64,000 bases of DNA from Galerina marginata (taxonomy: Eukaryota > Basidiomycota > Agaricomycetes > Agaricales > Galerinaceae), in the NCBI GenBank assembly GCA_023014335.1, contig JAECYW010000009.1, forward strand, positions 496,001 to 560,000, read 5' to 3'. Under the pieces are notes generated by a model. That model searched no databases. It worked only from the letters and a program-made list of their open reading frames with translations, and was not told the DNA's origin. Positions 58,439 to 64,000 of this stretch are shown one piece after another. Numbering within the stretch: the stretch's first letter is position 1; every line of letters begins with the position of its first letter. The translations under genes and the position numbers were made by a program.

Positions 58439-59927
58439 TTACATCATTCCGGGTTTAATATCGTACCCTCTGTCCAGGTCCGCGATCTCTCCCTGGATGA
58501 ACATATCAGTTAATTTTTCTACTAAAATACGGAGACACATCCTTACCGATTTCCAGGGTCCAGTAGGAGGGAATGACACTTGTTCGTGAGTTACAGATAT
58601 GCCCCCGTTCATCTCATAAGCGGTTGCGCTCCGCGCTTTGGAGAAAGTACTATCCGCAGTGTAAGCTCCACCGACGGTCGTTGAGTTCATGTCTCCAGCG
58701 ATGTTCATTCGGCTGTTGAGGCTGACCATCATGGAATTCGAGTACACCTTGCCAAGAATAGCCACAACACCCATATAGTACGTTGGATGGCCGGGAAGCA
58801 GGGATAGCACCAGGTTAAGAATAGCAATGACGGCTATATTTCGATTAGCTTTCTGATAGGCGATATAGACAGAAAACACGCTTGCCTGTAAACGTTCCTG
58901 TCTCTAACGTCAGTCGCACGATTCTGTCTACCACAGCGGCAGTTCTTGTTATATTTGTCTTGCGACGGAGGAGCTAGAGTGTATCTGTTATTATGGTGTT
59001 CATGAAGAAACCCATAATCGACTTACATATACCGTCATGCACACCGCAATAAGGGCATCACAAACTGCACTACCACCATTCCAAATCTGAATAAAGGGAA
59101 GTACGAAACTTGAGAGGCGAACAACGGCTCTGAGTAATTGCGCTTACCCCGAGTGTGATGAATGACGAGGTTCCGAGGAAATGACTGTTGAACACCGCTC
59201 TCTTCGATTCAATGCCTGTAGCAATAGCCCCTGCCAATTGAACCGATGCCAGCTAAGAGGATGGAAGGTAAATTTAAATAAAAACAGAGCTCTCGGAATC
59301 CTTACGAAAATTATGAAACAAGGCACGATAACAGACTTGGAAAGGACGCTGACTCTGTATGCGTAGAATGACTGAACAGTGAATGCCACTGCGTGGACAC
59401 AATTATTTTTTATCGACAGTGATAGAACAGGTACGCTTACCTATGCCACCCATGATAGGGACGCTAAACCAGATGGTGCCGATTCTATCCATCATAAGCA
59501 GGTTTCCGAAGCCCTCAGCAAACGCAATGAAGGCGCTTTGGGTGAGAATAAATAATTGAGCAGTTTCGAAGAGATATACGACGCCAACGAGGAGCCTGAT
59601 ACGTCCGGAGTCGTTTGGGAAGGCCAGGTAGTACATATCTATAAAAAATATTATCGCCTTAGACTGTGTGGTTATTATAATGAGCTAAATGTCCACATAC
59701 AAACTTGCATCGAAAGAACCCCAAAAATTCCCCAATGTAACAGGTGGCCGATTAACTGATACGAGGTCGTTTAAATCGTATAGATATGGCGACGAGTCAG
59801 ACTTACGAGCGGACCTGCCCTGCAAGCCTTTGAAATTAGACACTGAAAAATTTATGCGCAAAAGAATTGAAACATACACTCTTCCGATATCGGCTGGAAT
59901 TGGCGGGAGCGCTGAAGGATCAGACAT
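58439..59927 (-). CDS. DUF6534 membrane protein
   Basis: Ten exons (59927-59878, 59819-59807, 59755-59701, 59638-59441, 59388-59306, 59252-59148, 59086-59027, 58973-58886, 58833-58547, 58492-58439) give about 330 residues. Strong family marks are PADIGRVAGPLLIGHLLHWG, QVYMYYLAFPND, FSVPIMGGIVAFTVQSFYAY, IWNGGSAVCDALIAVCMT, RLTLETGTFTAVIAI and GKVYSNSMM. About seven helices are present. Exon 2 has just 13 nt, intron 8 is GC-AG, and intron 9 (54 nt) can be read through without a stop. The family is common in Agaricomycetes; its role is unknown. The gene converges on paralogue C. Confidence 0.88.
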
Positions 59928-59929
59928 GG

Positions 59930-62900
59930 CGGAAAAGAGCGACTGTAGGAATTATTCAAGATCCTATACTAGTAGTGTCTGACGCTATTTATGTAGCTCG
60001 AGTGGTGACTGGCTATCGGCTTAGCCGAACAGAGGCGCCAGGGCTATTTAAGAACTACCCAGAGTTACGACACCGACAACCTTGATGGTGGATCCGATAT
60101 CCCAATATTAGCCACCGTGAGTCGTTCTGCTTTCTAAACTTGTGATGATTTAAATGAGACTTCGCAGGAACTAATCTTCGTCTTATCTTCGGAAATAAAG
60201 GTGTGGGATGGGGAAATGTTCTGTATCAATACTTGTTTCGCCAAAATGTCGCCTTGGAGAAACAGAAATATGTCATTTCTTAGACAGAAAGATTATTCGT
60301 GTTTCGAGCATCGTGGGCGGCGCTGAGGAGCGCGATGGGCAATGACGAGGTCGCAATGCATTGTCCGTTCTGTCTACGACGTCTAGGTGGAGACGCCCCG
60401 AGTTCTGTTGTTAGATGGCCCAGTTCCCAACAACTGCCACGGGCGGAACGGTTACCGGGCTGCTATTCGGTAGACTTAGGACTCACATGGGGTAGGGGAT
60501 ATCGTGATTTTTGTTGTAAGCTGTTCAGTAAGTTTGATTATGACTCCTACGGAGTCTGTCCACAGGGATATGGGATTTTATTGGCGCTCTGCGACCTCTG
60601 CGCCAAAATTCGTTAGATCATGGCAATATTTGTGGTCATAATCCCAGTCCACAGTCACGACTGACAGCACAGATGTGATGCGCCACTTTTGGACTGATGG
60701 TCTACCTGCATATGTCTGGAGATCCTGATACTTATTTTTGTTCGAAATACTCGACTTATGGTGCTAATTCGCTGTGTTCCGCGTTCAAGTCGATCATCAA
60801 TACTTTAGCTTGCCATTGGATTAACCCCTTCCTCAAGACGGCCATACGCTGAGGAAATTCAAACGCCGTCCGTTTTATATCCTGGCACCATCGTCAACCT
60901 AGTCGTCATCATTTATCTGATATCAAGACCTTTCGTCGGTAGTCAAGCGGAAGAAGAGGCCGAAAACGTTCAACGATTTACCGTCGCTAATGTGCCTCTC
61001 AAACTCTAGGAAATAGAAAGCTCACTGTATTCCAGAACAAATGTGATTAGTTATCTAAAGAGACGCTTTCGCGCCTGCAGAAGTTAGGCCCTTCCTCTTC
61101 TGCCAAAGAATCTAGAATATTTCAATACAGCTCTGCACAAATCAAGTCATCTCAAGGGCCTCCAGACTCCAGCGTGCGGCGAAAATCTTCTAAGTAAACA
61201 TTCTGTGGGGTATTCTATCTCATAGATACCGAAGAATGTCGGGTATGGTCGTTCATTCCCTGGTTTCCTCGTAGCAGACCTTCAGTTGAGCCTACGGTTC
61301 TGTGGTTAGGGATTTTTTTTCGCATGATGAGCCGAATTATAATTCGACCCACTGTATGGAAATGATTTCCCTTGTTATTTTCTCCCCCAGGATCGTCTTA
61401 AGCATTAAATCATTGCCATTTCCCATGTCGATCCGTTATCTAGGCCGTTAGTGGATGGTACCAAAAGATAGAATTTCATAGAAATATAACACGAGCCATG
61501 CGGACAGCCGTATGTCCTTTAACATTAAACAGATAAAAATATCCAAGCAAACCCACTGTAATCAAGAGATCTAGATCATAGTAGATGAGGTTTAAGAGCA
61601 ATAATTTTTGGAAGGGGCTCACCGATTCCAGCTGGGTTATGCTCGACTACGCCTGTAAGTTGGATTGAAGTTGGAGTACATCTGAACATATATTACGGAT
61701 GACATGTTTATAATCTTACCTGAGACACTTTGAAGAGTCGTGTCTTCCCGGTTAGGCCTCGATATTTCTGCATACAAAATGACGTTCGGGGCAAGTTAGG
61801 TGATAAGACACGCCGGAAGATGATGCCAGACATTTGTTTATACATATTTGGCAACAGCTTCGAGTTGAGCCTTTTCGGTTGATCATTGGCCCACGCGCTT
61901 CACCTCACCCTGGTCCTCTCCATAATCATCTACCACGACTTATCATCTAAGGCTTGAAACTGCGTATCTCATGACCAGAGTCCGACATTGTTCGCTTCCC
62001 GCCGTCTTTGCCTCTCGCTCTGTCGTCCGTTCTTGACGTGGTGCTTTATTAAGTTGACGATTCGCTCGTGCTCCTTCTCTTTCAACACGCGAGTCGTGAC
62101 GCCTCGTCTGTATGGATTCGGTTCTCTCCTGAAGTTTTGAAAGGGATTAAATTTCACAGATTCTTCGCGATACTGCGGATAACAATCATTTTCCCGCTTT
62201 TCATATTGAATCTACTTCAACGCAAGCTTCAACGCGGCCCCATGTCAAATGCCTTTATGCAGATTACTCGTTCAGCATGGCCCGTCATTTTCCTGGCTGT
62301 ATTTTGACATTATCTAGGATCGACTCGTCTCAGACGTTGGTAGACTCGATATACTCTACATCATGAGGTACGTAGGCGAATCAGAATTCTGGTCTCATTC
62401 GTGTCTCTCGAATGCAACGCCGACTTGTCCATCATCCAGCCCGTCAATTACTCGAGTATACCACTTAACCAACAATTAGGATTATCTGACCATCGACAGA
62501 CGGGCTGGCACGCGAGTACCGATGCCTAGGATCGATTCATCAGCAGACCCATCATAACAGGTAAAGGCTCGACAGTCTGATAACGGCAAGACGTTCAGTG
62601 GGAATGGAAGCCTTATTTCGAGTTGTGGGGGACGCGGGCGTATAGGGCTATAAGCATCTACGTGTCTGAAAATCGTCGCACGTCGTTCAATCTCCTTTCC
62701 CAAGTCTTTCACTTGTACCCACTTGCTGAGGCCATCCTTTCTTTCTTTATTCAGTCGCCAGATTCACTAAGGTAACTCTCAAACCCCATTGAATTCGTTT
62801 ATCAGACTTAAACATGCATTTCCTAAACCATAGTTGAATTCCAAGATCGTCCCTTTTGGAAACCGATCCTGCGCTGCTCTAAGACTCGTCGCAACAGTCA

Positions 62901-62940
62901 CGAATTCTGGTAAACTTTGCTTGTTGTTATCTCCCAGAAT
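59930..62940. other. No supported gene
   Basis: Three kilobases with only short frames. A hydrophilic minus-strand frame at 62157-61969 (VLKEKEHERIVNLIKHHVK) has no partner exon. The 3' half, from about 62300, should hold the promoter of the HET gene. Confidence 0.4.
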
Positions 62941-62946
62941 TAAGAT

Positions 62947-64000
62947 ATGATATTGTACTTGCTTAGATGTCTCCACTGTCGTAAGAAACTGCAACCAAAC
63001 TATACATATTACCGAACTGACCTCCACCTCGACGACAGCACGATCTTCATCGGGGACTTAGGCTCGGAGCCCGAGGATTTCAAATCCTTGCCCAAACGCC
63101 TCATTCACCTTCCAAGTATGAAGCTCGTGATCAGCTGGGATATAGAGAAACCAGTACTTCACCTCCCAGCCACTGAGACAACCGATGCTGCTGAGAGCGT
63201 CTCTGAAGATCATACATCCTACGCAGTATTCTCTCATAGATGGTCTCAGGACGAAATTAGCTTCCAGGAGCTAAGCCAGCTCAGCCAAGTAACGCAAAAA
63301 GCTATCAATACCATGATTCACGACGAACTTTACACCAATTTAAAGAGTGTCGACGTCATTAATAAACTTATTCGCCTCAGCAAAGGAGAGCCCAGATCTT
63401 CGGAGACCACACTTCTTGACGACTTTACCACCCTTTTACCTAAGATCGCTCATTGTACAGGCCTCGTCAAGTTAATCAAGTTTTGCAACGTGGCATTTAA
63501 CGACCACAAATGCGGGTATGCGTGGATGGACACCGGCTGTATCGACAAGTCCAGCAGCGCCGAACTCGAGGAAAGCATTCGGTCGATGTTTCGCTGGTAT
63601 CGGTCGTCCAACATCTGCGTTATTCATCTTGCCAAAACTGACATCTCAACTCTGCACACGCCGTACACCTTCACAGGTCTGCAGGATGACCCGTGGTTCT
63701 CAAGAGGCTGGACGCTTCAGGAACTCCTCGCGCCTCCAGTAATCCAATTTTACGATTGTAACTGGGAGCCGCTGACGAGCGAGCCTATCGTCAAGTCAGA
63801 CAAACAAAAAATCGACGACGACGCTATGCAACTGGTGCTGGTAGGTATGATATCGAGCCTTACCGGAATCGAAACCGGGGATATATGCAACTTCAAACCA
63901 GGGCTCGTAAATATTGCGCGGCGGATGGCTTGGGCATCGAAGAGAACGACTACGCGAATCGAAGACATGGCTTATTGCCTTCTCGGGATTTTCGACGTCA
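62947..64000 (+). CDS. HET-domain protein, 5' part (runs off the window)
   Basis: The plus-strand frame is open from the ATG at 62947, just after an in-frame stop, to the window end (351 codons). It has HET-domain marks: YAVFSHRWSQDEISFQEL, then YAWMDTGCIDKSSSAELEES, then MFRWYRSSNICVIHLA, then DPWFSRGWTLQELLAP, and near the edge RRMAWASKRTTTRIEDMAYC. These are typical of the HET-R/E group, in which HET is often joined to NACHT or repeat domains that set off programmed cell death on non-self contact. The true start may lie in an upstream exon. An unusually long insert (about 75 residues) separates the first two motifs. Confidence 0.85.
   Translation, partial: MILYLLRCLHCRKKLQPNYTYYRTDLHLDDSTIFIGDLGSEPEDFKSLPKRLIHLPSMKLVISWDIEKPVLHLPATETTDAAESVSEDHTSYAVFSHRWSQDEISFQELSQLSQVTQKAINTMIHDELYTNLKSVDVINKLIRLSKGEPRSSETTLLDDFTTLLPKIAHCTGLVKLIKFCNVAFNDHKCGYAWMDTGCIDKSSSAELEESIRSMFRWYRSSNICVIHLAKTDISTLHTPYTFTGLQDDPWFSRGWTLQELLAPPVIQFYDCNWEPLTSEPIVKSDKQKIDDDAMQLVLVGMISSLTGIETGDICNFKPGLVNIARRMAWASKRTTTRIEDMAYCLLGIFDV

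Noticed and set aside
1..64000. CRISPR arrays, rRNA operons, bacterial-type operons
   Set aside because: None seen; the window is eukaryotic with spliced genes.

Overview
The window looks like nuclear DNA of an agaricomycete (mushroom-forming) basidiomycete. The genes are split by many short GT-AG introns of about 45-70 nt, with tiny exons, compact promoters and TATA boxes close to start codons. Several protein families match types that I know mainly from Agaricomycetes (DUF6534, DUF6535, MARVEL-like, F-box with leucine-rich tail, HET domain). Genus cannot be told from the sequence. All exon models were spliced by eye and are supported by frame continuity and family motifs, not by transcripts.

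Layout. 0-20 kb is repeat-rich. It holds a hAT-like MITE with an 8-bp target duplication (1751-2406), a gag-only LTR retrotransposon (5268-8740), and a diverged direct segmental duplication (about 3.5-10 kb against 14.5-19.7 kb). The duplication brackets one well-conserved gene, a 16-exon M3 metallopeptidase (11272-14205). 20-31 kb carries a MARVEL-like membrane protein, a small secreted protein with a Kex2 site, and membrane paralogue A. 31-43 kb carries a cytochrome P450 with an unusual I-helix, a pair of 7-TM-like paralogues (E on +, F on -) that share a core promoter, a tiny 10-cysteine secreted protein, a solo LTR and a secreted astacin. 43-64 kb carries an F-box gene, a C2H2 zinc-finger gene, a DUF6535 gene, tandem membrane paralogues B and C (C split by a second gag-only LTR element), a DUF6534 gene and the 5' part of a HET-domain gene that runs off the window.

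Most of the genes encode membrane or secreted products, typical of a fast-evolving accessory region. There is no obvious biosynthetic cluster. The P450 stands alone, and the other genes look like surface, secretion or self/non-self functions. The clearest novelty is the three-member multi-spanning membrane family (A, B, C). Its tandem pair is actively decaying, one copy by a 4-nt frame change near the end and one by a recent LTR insertion. Also notable are two unrelated gag-only LTR elements that each keep one long open gag frame.
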